Below, in pieces: positions 26,239 through 35,880 of a stretch of DNA of 64,000 nucleotides. Source of the stretch: Rhodopseudomonas palustris (GTDB lineage Bacteria > Pseudomonadota > Alphaproteobacteria > Rhizobiales > Xanthobacteraceae); NCBI RefSeq assembly GCF_034479375.1, contig NZ_CP140155.1, positions 2,914,001 through 2,978,000 on the forward strand, read 5' to 3'. The position numbers were made by a program, and so were the translations under genes. A model generated the notes under the pieces. The model was not told the origin of the DNA. It worked only from the letters and a program-made list of their open reading frames with translations, and searched no databases. Position 1 is the stretch's first letter. The number at the start of each line of letters is the position of its first letter.

Positions 26239-27672
26239 CTATTCATCGGCAGCCTCTCCTTCCGGCGCATGTTCAGCAAGGCCGTAGCGGCGCAGTTTCA
26301 CATACAGGCTTTGACGGCTGAGGCCGAGCATATCGGCGGCTGACGCCCGGTTGTCGCCAGTCAGTTCCAGCGCCGCCTCGATCGACAGCTTTTCGATCAC
26401 GTCGGTGGTTTCGCGCACCAGATCGCGCAGCGGAACCCGGCCGATCAGTTCGGTGAGCTGGGCCACCGAGCGCGGAAGTTCGCGCTTCGAGCTCGGCGAC
26501 GAGGGCAACCGCTTCTCGACGTTGCGGATCGCGAAGCCGAAGCAAGGCTTGTCCTCGATGTCGTTCAGCGCGACCGCCGAGACCTCGACTTCGGCTGCGG
26601 CGCCGTATTCGCCCCGCAGCACGGTCGCGAACAGCTTGATCGTGCCGCTCTGCCGCAGGTTGGCCAGCGCCACGCTGAGATCGACGCCGGTGCGGCCGAG
26701 CCATCGGTCGAGCAATTGGCCGCGCGCCTGTTCGGCGCTACCGAGTTGCGCCATTTCCAGGAAGGCGAGATTGGCCCGCACCAGGCGACCGTCGAACTGG
26801 GTAATGGCGAGCGCGTCGGCGGCGGATTCGAAGTATTTCAGCAGCAGTGACGCGTTCTTGGCCGCACCGCTCTCCGGCATAGCCGATTGCGAGGTCAGGC
26901 GAACCAGGAACAGCGAAGCGTTCTCCTGCCTGAACAACGACGCAGCCAATTCACATTCGCGGCCACTGCTGGCGAGTCGCACTTTCGCTCGGCCGTCCCG
27001 CCCGGTGGAGCGGACCTCGCCGAACAGTTTCAGCACGTTCTGCTGGTCTGCGCCGCCGAAATGACCGGCGACGGCGGAATTCAGCGTCTGCGCCGCGGTC
27101 GTGTCGAACAGCGCCAACGTCGCCGGGTTGGCGTCGACAATCATTTCGCTGGTCGCATCGACGATCATGACGGCTTCCGAAGAGACCTGAAACAGCAACC
27201 GGTAGCGCGTTTCAGCGTGCCGCAGCCGAATGTAGTCTCGCTCCATCGACTGCTGCGCGTTGATTAGACGCTGCTGCATCATCGCGAGTTGACGCAGATC
27301 ACGGCCGACCACCAGCAGGCGATCGTCACGACCATAATTAATGGCGGAGTACAGCACCGGCACGTCGTCGCCGCCCGGCGAGGGATGATTGACCTGACGC
27401 CAAGTCGAAGCGTCACGCACGGTGGCGTCGAGCAATAATTCGCGAATTTTCGGCTGGGTGTCCGAGGTCACGATATCGACCAGCCTGGATCCGAGCCAGC
27501 GGCCCTGACCGTCCAGTTCGAGCGCCAGCTCGTCCTTGTTGAACGCCACATCCCGGATCACGCCTTGCGCGTCGACCACCAGCGCGACGTCGGTCGCAGC
27601 GGCGATCAGCTTCGCGGCGGACTGGGCACCGAGATCCCCCAGCGACTCCTTCGGAGATTTGAACACTTGCAC
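26239..27672 (-). CDS. ppsR1: PpsR1 photosynthesis regulator (PAS-PAS-HTH, two cysteines)
   Basis: Second PpsR paralogue. A GTG start giving MQVFKSPKESLGDLGAQSA fits the family and yields 477 residues; AGGAGG lies ~12 bp upstream, and the frame is open to a TTG at 27849. PAS domains (LIAAATDVALVVDAQGVIRD; LLFQVSSEAVMIVDATSEMI; YFESAADALAITQFDGRLV), Q-linker (LINAQQSMERDYIRLRHAETRYRLL), C-terminal HTH (LELTGDNRASAADMLGLSRQSLYVKLRRYGL). Two cysteines, in SSGRECELAAS and EDKPCFGFAIRN, none in the HTH, so redox control remains possible. Heads the ppsR1-bchG-pucC-like-bchP-tspO operon. Confidence 0.92.
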   Translation of the reverse strand: MQVFKSPKESLGDLGAQSAAKLIAAATDVALVVDAQGVIRDVAFNKDELALELDGQGRWLGSRLVDIVTSDTQPKIRELLLDATVRDASTWRQVNHPSPGGDDVPVLYSAINYGRDDRLLVVGRDLRQLAMMQQRLINAQQSMERDYIRLRHAETRYRLLFQVSSEAVMIVDATSEMIVDANPATLALFDTTAAQTLNSAVAGHFGGADQQNVLKLFGEVRSTGRDGRAKVRLASSGRECELAASLFRQENASLFLVRLTSQSAMPESGAAKNASLLLKYFESAADALAITQFDGRLVRANLAFLEMAQLGSAEQARGQLLDRWLGRTGVDLSVALANLRQSGTIKLFATVLRGEYGAAAEVEVSAVALNDIEDKPCFGFAIRNVEKRLPSSPSSKRELPRSVAQLTELIGRVPLRDLVRETTDVIEKLSIEAALELTGDNRASAADMLGLSRQSLYVKLRRYGLAEHAPEGEAADE

Positions 27673-27978
27673 CAGGGCAAATATCCTCCTGCAAAAACCC
27701 GTCCCCCACTCCGGCGTCTGCGTCCAATCAAGTCGGGTCTTTTGACTGATCCGGAGCCCTCTGCGTGGTTCCGAGTCGTTGTTGACGAGCTTGTTGTTGG
27801 CCTGACAGGCGCGGGTGGGAAGGGTTTCCTTTACCGCACATCTTTGCAAACGTCATTACCGGCAGGAAAAACTTCTCTCGGGCGACACTTATCTGGGGGG
27901 GGCGGAAAGTAGCAGCGCACGCCTGATCGAATCTTCACAATCAGGCGTGCGCGATTTGTCGTCTGGATGTCGGGTCGA
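27673..27978. other. ppsR1 upstream region with puf terminator
   Basis: About 306 bp without a gene. It should contain the ppsR1 promoter and the 3' end of the puf mRNA. A run of eight G (around 27895) precedes the hairpin at 27915-27952. No TGT-N12-ACA box and no pufC remnant seen. Confidence 0.5.
27915..27952 (-). terminator. hairpin ending the puf operon
   Basis: Perfect 13-bp stem GCGCACGCCTGAT (27915-27927) with ATCAGGCGTGCGC (27940-27952) and a 12-nt loop, 26 bp after the pufM stop. There is no long T tract on the minus strand, so it may act as an mRNA-stabilising end as well as a terminator. Confidence 0.75.
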
Positions 27979-28902
27979 TTAGCGCGGCGGAGCGAGGCCG
28001 TGCTTCACACCCCAGTCGAACCAGTTGTCCACAACCGGACCGGTGAGAATGATGCCGATGGCGCCCGTCAACGGGGTGAGCACGGCGAACCACCAAGCCC
28101 AGCGATGGATCGATTCGGCCGTCGCATTGAAGCCCATCGTCCAGCGCCAGAACAGAGCAGCGCGTTCAAGTGCGGTACCGCGGTCCAGCATCTGCTCGAT
28201 TTCACGCTCGCCGCCGTAGCGGCTCACAGCCAGGATGGTCGCACCATGCATCGCGAACAGCAGGGCCGAGCCATACAGGAAGGCGATCGAGAGACAGTGG
28301 AAGGGGTTGTAGTAGAGGTTGCCGTACTTGATCGAGAAGTTGTTCGTCCAGTCGAGGTGCGGGAAGACGCCGAACGGAGGAGCTTCGCTCCAGGTGCCCA
28401 TCAACAGCGGCTGAATGAAGCCGATGGCGAGGTACAGCAGGATCGCCGAAGCGAACGCCCACGACACATGGGTGCCCATCCCGAGCGCCCGAGCGCGGCG
28501 ATAGGTGCGAACCCACCAGAGCACGATCGAGACGGTCAGGAAGAAGCCGGCCATCAGCCACCAGCCGCCTTCCTTCAGCGGCGGAATCGACAGGCCGTAT
28601 TCGGGCTTCGGCGGCTCGAGCGCGAGCCAGCAGAACTGGCGCAGGAATTCGATCGGGCTCCAGTCCACCGCCGCCAGCATGTTGAGACCGATGATCTCGA
28701 TCGCAACGAAGCCGCACAGCACCGAGCAGATCCCGGTGAACCCGAGATAAATCGGGCCCACCTGCGCATCACCGAGCTTACCAAGCCAGTAGCTGAAGGT
28801 GGTCTTGGTCTCACGGGGGGAGCTGCCGGGTCGTAGCGGCACCCCCGCATAGGCAGGTCCTTCAACCTGGACCTGTGTGAAGATGTTCTGATATTGGGCC
28901 AT
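27979..28902 (-). CDS. pufM: reaction centre M subunit
   Basis: Five-helix core subunit binding half of the special pair and QA. 307 residues, start [20 protein letters not shown]. Seen: [31 protein letters not shown] with the special-pair histidine helix, [43 protein letters not shown] with the iron ligands. 27 bp after pufL. No pufC follows. Confidence 0.98.
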   Translation of the reverse strand: MAQYQNIFTQVQVEGPAYAGVPLRPGSSPRETKTTFSYWLGKLGDAQVGPIYLGFTGICSVLCGFVAIEIIGLNMLAAVDWSPIEFLRQFCWLALEPPKPEYGLSIPPLKEGGWWLMAGFFLTVSIVLWWVRTYRRARALGMGTHVSWAFASAILLYLAIGFIQPLLMGTWSEAPPFGVFPHLDWTNNFSIKYGNLYYNPFHCLSIAFLYGSALLFAMHGATILAVSRYGGEREIEQMLDRGTALERAALFWRWTMGFNATAESIHRWAWWFAVLTPLTGAIGIILTGPVVDNWFDWGVKHGLAPPR

Positions 28903-28929
28903 GACAAGACTCTCTTGTGACCGGTTGAA

Positions 28930-29763
28930 TTACGAATTCCAGATCGGCAGGGTGCGCCACCAATTCCACCAATCCGGCCACGAACCACCTTCGGCGAGCA
29001 CAGGACCGCTGATAATCATGCAGACCGCGCTGAAGAACACAGCCGCGAGAGCCAGGAACAGGCCGAGGCGGTGAATACCGATGGTACCGATCGAATAGCC
29101 GACGAGATCGCGGAAGATGGTGTTCTCGTGCTCGGGCGATTTGACGGGCTCGCCACGGTCCGGATTGAGGGCCGACAGAACAAGGCCGCCATGCAGCGCC
29201 AGCGCCAGACATGTCGTGAAGAAGAAGGTGATCGCGATCATGTGTGCGGGATTGTAGTGGAACTGGCCGTAGGCGTAGCCCGTGTTCGACACCCAATCGA
29301 GATGCGTGAAGATGCCGTAGGGAAAGCCGTAGCTCCAGGAGCCCATCAAAACCGGGCGGATCACCACCAGAGAGAGATATGCGAAGATCGCGAAGCTGAA
29401 AGCGAACGGCACGTGATAGCCGATGCCGAGCTTGCGGCAGATCTCGACTTCGCGCAGGGCCCAGGCGACGAACGCGCCGGTTGCGAAGATCGTGACCCAT
29501 TGCCAGATTCCGCCCTCAGTAAGCGGGGCGAAGCCGAGGCCGTATTTTACATCCGGCGGATTGACGCTGATCTGCCAAAGGACCCAGGTCGGGCCCATCG
29601 CCGTATTCCAGATAATCAGTGCGGTTCCCATGAGCGCGCAGAAAACCGTCGCGACACCGAAGAACCCGACGTAAAACGGGCCAACCCAAAAATCGAACAG
29701 GTCGCCCCCGATTAGCGTTCCGCCACGAACGCGGTATTTTTTCTCAAAGCTGAGCATTGCCAT
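28930..29763 (-). CDS. pufL: reaction centre L subunit
   Basis: Binds the other half of the special pair and the QB site. 277 residues, start [20 protein letters not shown]. Typical segments [78 protein letters not shown] and the QB region [18 protein letters not shown]. Confidence 0.98.
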   Translation of the reverse strand: MAMLSFEKKYRVRGGTLIGGDLFDFWVGPFYVGFFGVATVFCALMGTALIIWNTAMGPTWVLWQISVNPPDVKYGLGFAPLTEGGIWQWVTIFATGAFVAWALREVEICRKLGIGYHVPFAFSFAIFAYLSLVVIRPVLMGSWSYGFPYGIFTHLDWVSNTGYAYGQFHYNPAHMIAITFFFTTCLALALHGGLVLSALNPDRGEPVKSPEHENTIFRDLVGYSIGTIGIHRLGLFLALAAVFFSAVCMIISGPVLAEGGSWPDWWNWWRTLPIWNS

Positions 29764-29820
29764 CGATCGTTCCTCCGCGAGCGCGCCAGGGATAATCCAT
29801 CGTAGTGATCCAGTTCTGAT

Positions 29821-29835
29821 CGCTTCCCGGAAGCG
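29821..29835 (-). promoter_or_regulatory. pufA-pufL intercistronic hairpin
   Basis: CGCTTCCCGGAAGCG: six-bp stem with a 3-nt loop in the 131-bp pufA-pufL gap. In Rhodobacter a hairpin here protects pufBA mRNA from 3' decay, producing excess LH1 over RC; by analogy the same is likely here. Confidence 0.55.
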
Positions 29836-29894
29836 GACGAGCCCGGCAGTTGGGTCCGTTTCCCGTCCGTTCCGGTAAGCAGTTCATCACGCCG

Positions 29895-30074
29895 TTAGAC
29901 GGGCATGCTGGTGTAGGTCTGGGAGATCTCAGCCGTCTTCTTCGGGCCATCCAGCCAGTTGAACCGGCTGGTGCTCAGCAGGATGAAGTGGATGATGATG
30001 GCCAGGCCGAACAGAAACACGAACAGCAGGACCAGCGCGCGACGCGGATCAAACAGAAGCCAAATTCGCCACAT
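29895..30074 (-). CDS. pufA: LH1 alpha polypeptide
   Basis: 59-residue single-helix antenna apoprotein: [20 protein letters not shown] then [21 protein letters not shown]. The bacteriochlorophyll-ligand His is in IIIHFILLS, with the downstream Trp of FNWLDG tuning absorption. SD GGGGAGA lies 5 bp before ATG. The last ~12 residues ([15 protein letters not shown]) probably are cleaved in the mature protein, as in relatives. 12 bp after pufB. Confidence 0.96.
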   Translation of the reverse strand: MWRIWLLFDPRRALVLLFVFLFGLAIIIHFILLSTSRFNWLDGPKKTAEISQTYTSMPV

Positions 30075-30086
30075 AGTAGTCTCCCC

Positions 30087-30284
30087 TTAGCACAGATACG
30101 AAGTCAGTTGATGAACGCTGTCCATCGCGTAGCCGGTTGCCTTGGGCAGCCACGGACGCCACATCCAAGCAAGGATGTGAGCAACAACAGCAACCACGAT
30201 GAAGAGGAAGAAGCTCGTCACGAAGATCGAGTGGAATTCCTTGGCTTCCGCTTCGGAAAGTCCCGAGATGGAACCGTCACTCAT
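30087..30284 (-). CDS. pufB: LH1 beta polypeptide
   Basis: 65-residue antenna apoprotein beginning [20 protein letters not shown]. Ligand His in [18 protein letters not shown], the classical beta motif AxxxHxxxWxxxRPW. ATG at 30284 is 8 bp from AGGAGG; a GTG three codons earlier overlaps the ribosome site and is less likely. Preceded by a hairpin-rich leader. Confidence 0.96.
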   Translation of the reverse strand: MSDGSISGLSEAEAKEFHSIFVTSFFLFIVVAVVAHILAWMWRPWLPKATGYAMDSVHQLTSYLC

Positions 30285-30437
30285 TTGGTACACCTCCTAG
30301 TGATGGCCTTTCGGCCGACACGCCGCCCAAGATCGCGGGCGGCCAACGATTGCCGTATCGTTTCCGAAACGACAGCGAGTTACCGTTTCGTTTCCGAGAC
30401 GGCAGTGTTCCGTCCGGCAAGCCGGACGAAATTCGAA
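30285..30437 (-). promoter_or_regulatory. structured leader between small ORF and pufB
   Basis: The 153 bp hold hairpins CGTCCGGC-AA-GCCGGACG (30411-30428), CCGCCC/GGGCGG (30323-30342), GGCC-TTTC-GGCC (30305-30316; a GAAA tetraloop on the mRNA strand), and two imperfect direct repeats (30347-30369 and 30376-30399) sharing the core TTTCCGA preceded by a CGTTTC/CGTATCG-like segment. Likely an mRNA stabiliser or processing site upstream of pufBA (inference). Confidence 0.6.
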
Positions 30438-30662
30438 TTACATTCCCATGAACGACGAAGTGACCATCACGCTCGCGGCGTTGTGGGCTTCACCGAACAC
30501 CGATTCGTGCTGTCCAGACCGCTTGCGCCACGGCATCGCCCGCGTCACGATCGCCCGGATCAGGAACAAGACGTAGCAGCCGCCGAACATCAACCGGCAC
30601 TCGATCGCGGCGTTATCCTGGAGCAACCTCGAGCGACTGCCGGTGTGGACGTAGTCGGACAT
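30438..30662 (-). CDS. small membrane protein at the pufQ position
   Basis: 74 residues (start MSDYVHTGSRSRLLQDNAAI), ATG preceded by AGGAG. One hydrophobic segment CRLMFGGCYVLFLIRAIVT followed by RAMPWRKRSGQ, and a C-terminus ending SSFMGM. The place between bchZ and pufB is that of pufQ in Rhodobacter, but I see no convincing residue match to PufQ, so no symbol is given. May have the same role in bacteriochlorophyll supply. Confidence 0.7.
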   Translation of the reverse strand: MSDYVHTGSRSRLLQDNAAIECRLMFGGCYVLFLIRAIVTRAMPWRKRSGQHESVFGEAHNAASVMVTSSFMGM

Positions 30663-30739
30663 CGTTCATCTCCTCAGTCTTGGATTGCGCATATTTGGTC
30701 GCGACATTGTGATGCGCATTGTTCTAGCTCAAATCATCG

Positions 30740-32191
30740 TTACACAGTCTGCCCGTCCATCAGCGCGGCACGCGCTTTCGAGACGAATTCTTCAGTCACA
30801 CGCTCCTGGCCGGCGCGGCGCGCGCTGTTTTCGGCGGCATCGCGCAAGCGCTTCGCTGCGGAGATTCGCACCAGCACCGGATGAGCTTCGAGAACCTCGT
30901 CGAGCAGCGCCTTGGCTTCGTCGCTCCAGAGCAGCTCTTCGTGGCGGCGCGCGGGGGTCGGATCGACCCGATCGAGATCGCTGCCGAGCGGCAGGATGTT
31001 GAACAGCGCATCGAACAGCGCGTTGCAGACCTCCTGCACCAGATAGGTCGCTCCCGAGTAACCCATGAAGGGCGTACCGAGGTGGCGGCGAATCACAGCG
31101 CCGGGGAACGACGCAGGGATGTAGATCGCGCGCGAGCCGGATTCGGCCAGATACATTCTTTCGTTGTAGCTGCCGAACATGATCAGCGGCGGCGTCTGCC
31201 GAATCGCGGTGCGGACCGCGTCGTTGTCCGGCTTGACGCCGGCCCTGCGCGACACAGCGAAGGTGCAGGGCAACCCCATCTCGGTTTCGAGAAAATTCTG
31301 CACGCCGCGGGCGTAAGTATCGGTCGCGACGATCGCGAAGCTCGCGGTGCCGAAGAAGTCCTGGGTCACCGAGCGCCACAGATCCCACAGCGGCTTGATC
31401 GTGGTGTTCTTCTCGCGCTCGATGAACGGCTCCGGATCGAGGCCGGTGAGTTCGCCGAGCTTGCGCAGGAAGCGCGTGGTCGAATGCAGTCCGATCGGTG
31501 CCTGCAGATACGGCCGCTCCAGCGCCTCGCACAACAGCCGGCCGAATTCGCGATACATGCAGACGTTGACGTCGGCATTCACCAGTTTCGGAATGTCGGA
31601 CAGGTGCGTTCCGAGCGGAAACACCATGTTGACGTCGGCGCCGATGCCTTGGATCAGGCGGCGGATCTCCGCGAGGTCGGACGGCATGTTGAAGGTGCCG
31701 TAGATCGGGCCGATGATGTTGACCCGCGGCTTGACGTCCGGCGAGAGCGGCTTGCGCTCCGGAATCTTCTTCGGGCCGTATTCTTTCCACAGCCAGGAGA
31801 TCGCGCGATCGGCGCTCTGCCACTGGTCCTCGTCGATGGTGCGCGGCAGGAAGCGCTTGATGCCGGTGCCTTCGGGCGTGACGCCGCCGCCGATCATCTC
31901 GGCGATCGAGCCGGTCACCACCACCGCGGGCATGAACGGGTCGAGCGTGCGATGCGCGCGCTTCATCGCGCCTTCGGTGCCGAGCTTGCCGAGTTCGTCT
32001 TCGCCGAGACCGGTGACGACGATCGGCAGTTCGTGCGGCGGCAGCGCGTCGGTGTAATGCAGCACCGAGGTCACCGGCAGGTTCTCGCAGCCGACCGGGC
32101 CATCGATGATCACCTGCAGGCCCTTCACCGCGGTGAAGGCATAGACGGCGCCCCAATAGCCGCCGGCTCGATCATGATCGAGGACAAGCAT
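30740..32191 (-). CDS. bchZ: chlorophyllide reductase subunit Z
   Basis: NifK-like subunit of chlorophyllide a reductase (COR), reducing ring B. 483 residues starting [21 protein letters not shown]; cluster cysteine in [39 protein letters not shown]-type and [21 protein letters not shown] segments typical. The ATG overlaps the bchY stop by one base. Confidence 0.97.
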   Translation of the reverse strand: MLVLDHDRAGGYWGAVYAFTAVKGLQVIIDGPVGCENLPVTSVLHYTDALPPHELPIVVTGLGEDELGKLGTEGAMKRAHRTLDPFMPAVVVTGSIAEMIGGGVTPEGTGIKRFLPRTIDEDQWQSADRAISWLWKEYGPKKIPERKPLSPDVKPRVNIIGPIYGTFNMPSDLAEIRRLIQGIGADVNMVFPLGTHLSDIPKLVNADVNVCMYREFGRLLCEALERPYLQAPIGLHSTTRFLRKLGELTGLDPEPFIEREKNTTIKPLWDLWRSVTQDFFGTASFAIVATDTYARGVQNFLETEMGLPCTFAVSRRAGVKPDNDAVRTAIRQTPPLIMFGSYNERMYLAESGSRAIYIPASFPGAVIRRHLGTPFMGYSGATYLVQEVCNALFDALFNILPLGSDLDRVDPTPARRHEELLWSDEAKALLDEVLEAHPVLVRISAAKRLRDAAENSARRAGQERVTEEFVSKARAALMDGQTV

Positions 32192-33834
32192 CAGATCATC
32201 TCCTCCGCCTTGCGCTTCTTGGCTGCGGCTTCGATCTGCTTCCTGTATTTCTCGCGGAACGCCGGGTTGTCTTTCGGCGTGTCTTCCCAGACGCCCGCCG
32301 CATAGCCCTGCCCGACCTCGCCGAAGAATTCCTTCATCTCATCGAAGCGCGCCTGATTGGCGAGCGCGGCATTGACCACCTGCGCCAGCGAACCGGCGCC
32401 GGCGACGCCGAACAGCGGCCGCGCCGAGATCAGATTGGTGAAGTACAAGGCCGGGATCGCCATGGTCTTGGCCTTCTGCACCACCGGCGTGGTGCCGATC
32501 GCCAGATCCGGCTTGAATTCGTCGATCGCCGCATAATCGTGCTGCAGCGAAGCCCGGTACTGAACCCTGACGCCCTTGGCCTCGAGCCATTCGCGATCCG
32601 GCTCCGACCATTGCGTGCGCGGCGCCGCGGTGCCGACATAGGGCACCCGCGCGCCGCTCTCGATCAGCAGCCGGGCGACCAGCAGCTCGGAGCCCTCGTA
32701 GCCCGAGACGGTGATGCGCGCGTCGATCGGCTTGGCGGCCAGCGCCGCCTTGATGGCGGGCAGGAAGCGGTTCTTGGCGGCGTCGATCTTGGCGCGTTCC
32801 ACGTTGCAGGCGGCGCCGATCGCTTCCAGCCAGGCCTCGGTGCCGTCGTGGCCCACCGGCGCGGAGCCCACGGTCTTGCGGCCGGCGAGATCGAACTGGC
32901 GGATGCAGGCGGTGTAGAACGGATGAATGGCGGCAACGACCTGGCAGTCCAGCGCGGCATACAGCTCACGCCATTCGCGGGTCGGCACCACCGGTCCGGC
33001 GGCAAGGCCGAGCGGCTCCAGCATCATGTTGATGCCGACCGGATCGGCCGGAAACATTTCGCCGAGCAGCGTCACGGTCGGCCGCTCGCTGCGGCCGCCG
33101 CGCGGCGCCTGCACCGGGCCCTGCTCCGCTTCCTTGCGGGCGTATTCCAGCATCGCCGCGGACAACACATCCTTGGCTTCCGCGTGGGTCGGAACCCCGA
33201 AGCCCGGCACGTCGATGCCGATGATGCGGACGCCGTTGATCTCGTTCGGCAGCAGATCGAGCGGCACGCCGGATGCGGTCGGCACGCAGAGATTGGTGAT
33301 GATGATGGTGTCGTAATGCTCGGGATCGGCGAGCTTGAACACGGCTTCGCGGATGTCCTCGAACAGCTTGCCGGTCACCAGTGTCTCGGAATTGAACGGG
33401 ACGTAGCCGACGGTGCGGCGCGCGCCGTAGAAATGCGACGTGAATGTCAGGCCGTAGACGCAGCAGGCCGAGCCGGACAGGATGGTGGCGGTGCGCCGCA
33501 TCCGCAGGCCGACGCGCAGACTGCCGAACGCCGGGCACATGCTCTGCGGCTGATCGTGCGGCCCCTTCGGATAATCTTGCGCGTAGCGTTCGAGAATTTC
33601 GCTTTTGCCGGCGCTTTCGGCGGCGGCCTTCATCTCCGCTGCCCCGGCATGGCAACCGAGGCCATCGGCCTTGGTCGCCGCTGCGTTGATGGCGGGCGCG
33701 GCGCTGTCGGTCGCGGCCTTGGTGCTGTCGGTTGAAGCCGCAGCACCGTCAGCCTCCGTCGCGACATCGACCTCAGCAGGATCGCTGACGATCGACTCGC
33801 CGATCGGACCGGAATAGCGGGGCATGACGTTCAT
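32191..33834 (-). CDS. bchY: chlorophyllide reductase subunit Y, long N-terminal extension
   Basis: NifD-like partner of BchZ. 547 residues; the first ~70 are Ala/Asp/Thr-rich, low in structure and contain a lone [22 protein letters not shown] start of the conserved region. Cluster cysteines in [12 protein letters not shown] and [16 protein letters not shown]. Relatives are close to 480-500 residues. 25 bp after bchX. Confidence 0.95.
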   Translation of the reverse strand: MNVMPRYSGPIGESIVSDPAEVDVATEADGAAASTDSTKAATDSAAPAINAAATKADGLGCHAGAAEMKAAAESAGKSEILERYAQDYPKGPHDQPQSMCPAFGSLRVGLRMRRTATILSGSACCVYGLTFTSHFYGARRTVGYVPFNSETLVTGKLFEDIREAVFKLADPEHYDTIIITNLCVPTASGVPLDLLPNEINGVRIIGIDVPGFGVPTHAEAKDVLSAAMLEYARKEAEQGPVQAPRGGRSERPTVTLLGEMFPADPVGINMMLEPLGLAAGPVVPTREWRELYAALDCQVVAAIHPFYTACIRQFDLAGRKTVGSAPVGHDGTEAWLEAIGAACNVERAKIDAAKNRFLPAIKAALAAKPIDARITVSGYEGSELLVARLLIESGARVPYVGTAAPRTQWSEPDREWLEAKGVRVQYRASLQHDYAAIDEFKPDLAIGTTPVVQKAKTMAIPALYFTNLISARPLFGVAGAGSLAQVVNAALANQARFDEMKEFFGEVGQGYAAGVWEDTPKDNPAFREKYRKQIEAAAKKRKAEEMI

Positions 33835-33859
33835 GACGAACTCCCGAACACGCTGTGGC

Positions 33860-34858
33860 TCACACCGCGTCGTAGATCACTTCGAGCGACGGCTTGTTCA
33901 GCACCGAGGCACCGCACATGTCTTCGATCGTGGCCGGCAGCAGCACGACGTCACGACCGGTGATGTCGCTGGTGAAAAGCCCGAGCAGTCCGTCCTGAGT
34001 AAGCGGGGTCGGACGAACCGGCGGCGCGGTGGCGACATTCGCCGCCAGCGCCTCGAACAGCGAGCCCCACTCGCCATCGGGCTTGCCGATGATCTCGTAG
34101 TTGGCGCTCTTCTTGCGGATGTCGTCGTCGGCCGGGATCGCCGACAGCACGGGAATGCCAGCCGCGTTCGCGAAGGCCTGCGCCTCGCCGGTGCCGTCGT
34201 CCTTGTTGATGACCATGCCGGCGACGCCGACATTGCCGCCGAGCTTGCGGAAGTACTCGACCGCGGAGCAGACGTTGTTGGCGACATACAGCGACTGCAG
34301 ATCGTTCGACGCGACCACGATCACCTTCTGGCACATGTCGCGCGCGATCGGCAGGCCGAAGCCGCCGCACACCACGTCGCCGAGGAAGTCGAGCAGCACG
34401 TAATCGAAGCCCCACTCGTGGAAGCCGAGCTTCTCGAGCAGTTCGAAGCCGTGAATGATGCCGCGTCCGCCGCAGCCGCGGCCGACTTCGGGGCCGCCGA
34501 GTTCCATCGCGAACACGCCGTCGCGCTTGAAGCAGACGTCGCCGATCTTCACTTCCTCGCCGGCGAGCTTCTTCTTCGACGAGGTCTCGATGATGGTCGG
34601 GCAGGCTTTGCCGCCGAACAGCAGAGATGTGGTGTCGCTCTTCGGATCGCAGCCGATCAGCAGCACTTTCTTGCCCTGCTGCGCCATCATGTAGGACAGG
34701 TTGGCGAGCGTGAAGCTCTTGCCGATACCGCCCTTGCCGTAGATCGCGATAATCTGGGTTTCTTTCGTGACGGGTGTCGTCACCGGGGCGTCGGGCTCGA
34801 TCGACGCCTCGGTCCGGAGTTGTGCGTCTTGCAGGTTGATCTGCGGAACGACGTTCAT
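33860..34858 (-). CDS. bchX: chlorophyllide reductase ATP-binding iron-sulfur subunit X
   Basis: NifH-like ATPase of COR. P-loop [28 protein letters not shown], cluster cysteines in VGRGCGGRGIIHG and [11 protein letters not shown]. 332 residues. Start overlaps bchC stop by one base. Distinct paralogue of BchL (positions 7405-8343). Confidence 0.97.
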   Translation of the reverse strand: MNVVPQINLQDAQLRTEASIEPDAPVTTPVTKETQIIAIYGKGGIGKSFTLANLSYMMAQQGKKVLLIGCDPKSDTTSLLFGGKACPTIIETSSKKKLAGEEVKIGDVCFKRDGVFAMELGGPEVGRGCGGRGIIHGFELLEKLGFHEWGFDYVLLDFLGDVVCGGFGLPIARDMCQKVIVVASNDLQSLYVANNVCSAVEYFRKLGGNVGVAGMVINKDDGTGEAQAFANAAGIPVLSAIPADDDIRKKSANYEIIGKPDGEWGSLFEALAANVATAPPVRPTPLTQDGLLGLFTSDITGRDVVLLPATIEDMCGASVLNKPSLEVIYDAV

Positions 34859-35796
34859 CAGCGCAATCTCCAGTTCAGAACCATTTTCAGACAGGCGGGG
34901 TCTTCGAAGGCGATGCGGTAGGCGTCAGGGGCGGAGGCCGCTTCCTGATGGTGAGTGATCAGTCCGTCGAGCGAGAGCTTGCCGGAATCGATCAGCGCCT
35001 TGGTTGCGCCGATGTCCGCCGGCTGCCATTCCGCCGCGATCCGGATCCGGGCTTCGCGCATGAAGGCCGGCGGGAACGCGAACGACAGCGGCTCGCTATA
35101 AAAGCCAGCCAGCACGATCTCGCCGGTCGGGGCGATGCGGCAGATCAAAGAGTCGAGCAGTTTCGGATCGCCGCTGACGTCGTAGATGCTCTTGTAATCA
35201 CGGCGCTGGTCGGTCTCGGGATCGATCACGTCGTAGCCTAAGGCACCGCCGCTGCGGATCGGGTTTTTCTCCCACACCACCGGGGGCGGGTTGCCGAGCG
35301 CGATCGAAATCCGCGCCAGCAGCCGCCCGAGGACGCCGTGACCGACGATGCAGTCCGGCGGCGCTGCGTTGCGCGCGGCGATCGCATGATAAGCGGTAGC
35401 GGCAAGCGCTATCAGGATACCGCGTTCGCCGAGCTGCTGATCCAGCGGCACGACGCGCTTGGCGGGGACGACGAGACGCGAGGCCGAGGCGCCGAACAGG
35501 CCGCGAACTTCGCCGAAACATTTCGCGCCGGGCACGAATACCATCTGGCCGGGCTGCAGATCGGTCGCCGATCCGGCCTCGACCACTTCGCCCACGGACT
35601 CGTAGCCGGGCACCAGCGGGTACCCCATTCCGGGGAACGACGGCATCCGGCCGGACCATAACAGCCGCTCGGTACCGGTGCTGACACCGCTCCAGGCAAC
35701 ATCGACGACAACGTCATCTGCCGTCGGGGCCGTGAGGGCCAGGCGACTGAGTTCGACGTGTTGTGGTTGCTTGAGTACGACCGCGATGGTGTCCAT
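34858..35796 (-). CDS. bchC: 3-hydroxyethyl bacteriochlorophyllide a dehydrogenase
   Basis: Oxidises the C3 hydroxyethyl group to acetyl. 312 residues, MDR-like N-terminus [21 protein letters not shown] with [37 protein letters not shown]. First gene after the double PpsR box; starts the bchCXYZ-puf part of the superoperon. Confidence 0.95.
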   Translation of the reverse strand: MDTIAVVLKQPQHVELSRLALTAPTADDVVVDVAWSGVSTGTERLLWSGRMPSFPGMGYPLVPGYESVGEVVEAGSATDLQPGQMVFVPGAKCFGEVRGLFGASASRLVVPAKRVVPLDQQLGERGILIALAATAYHAIAARNAAPPDCIVGHGVLGRLLARISIALGNPPPVVWEKNPIRSGGALGYDVIDPETDQRRDYKSIYDVSGDPKLLDSLICRIAPTGEIVLAGFYSEPLSFAFPPAFMREARIRIAAEWQPADIGATKALIDSGKLSLDGLITHHQEAASAPDAYRIAFEDPACLKMVLNWRLR

Positions 35797-35836
35797 CGCT
35801 CACTCCAAATCTCGGCGACAGGCACTAGCCGCCGAG

Positions 35837-35854
35837 TGTCATGCTAAACTGACG
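35837..35854. promoter_or_regulatory. PpsR-like box 1 before bchC (one mismatch)
   Basis: TGTCATGCTAAACTGACG matches TGTC-N10-GACA at all but the last base. It lies 40 bp upstream of the bchC ATG and 26 bp (centre to centre) from the perfect second box. Confidence 0.6.
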
Positions 35855-35862
35855 GACGTCAG

Positions 35863-35880
35863 TGTCAAGCCAGATTAACA
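35863..35880. promoter_or_regulatory. PpsR box 2 before bchC
   Basis: TGTCAAGCCAGATTAACA, perfect TGT-N12-ACA. It overlaps the last codons and stop of crtF, so crtF coding DNA carries part of the bchC promoter. Paired with the box at 35837. Confidence 0.7.

Noticed and set aside
27673..27914. pufC or pufX remnant after pufM
   Set aside because: No haem CxxCH clusters and no short membrane ORF on the minus strand.
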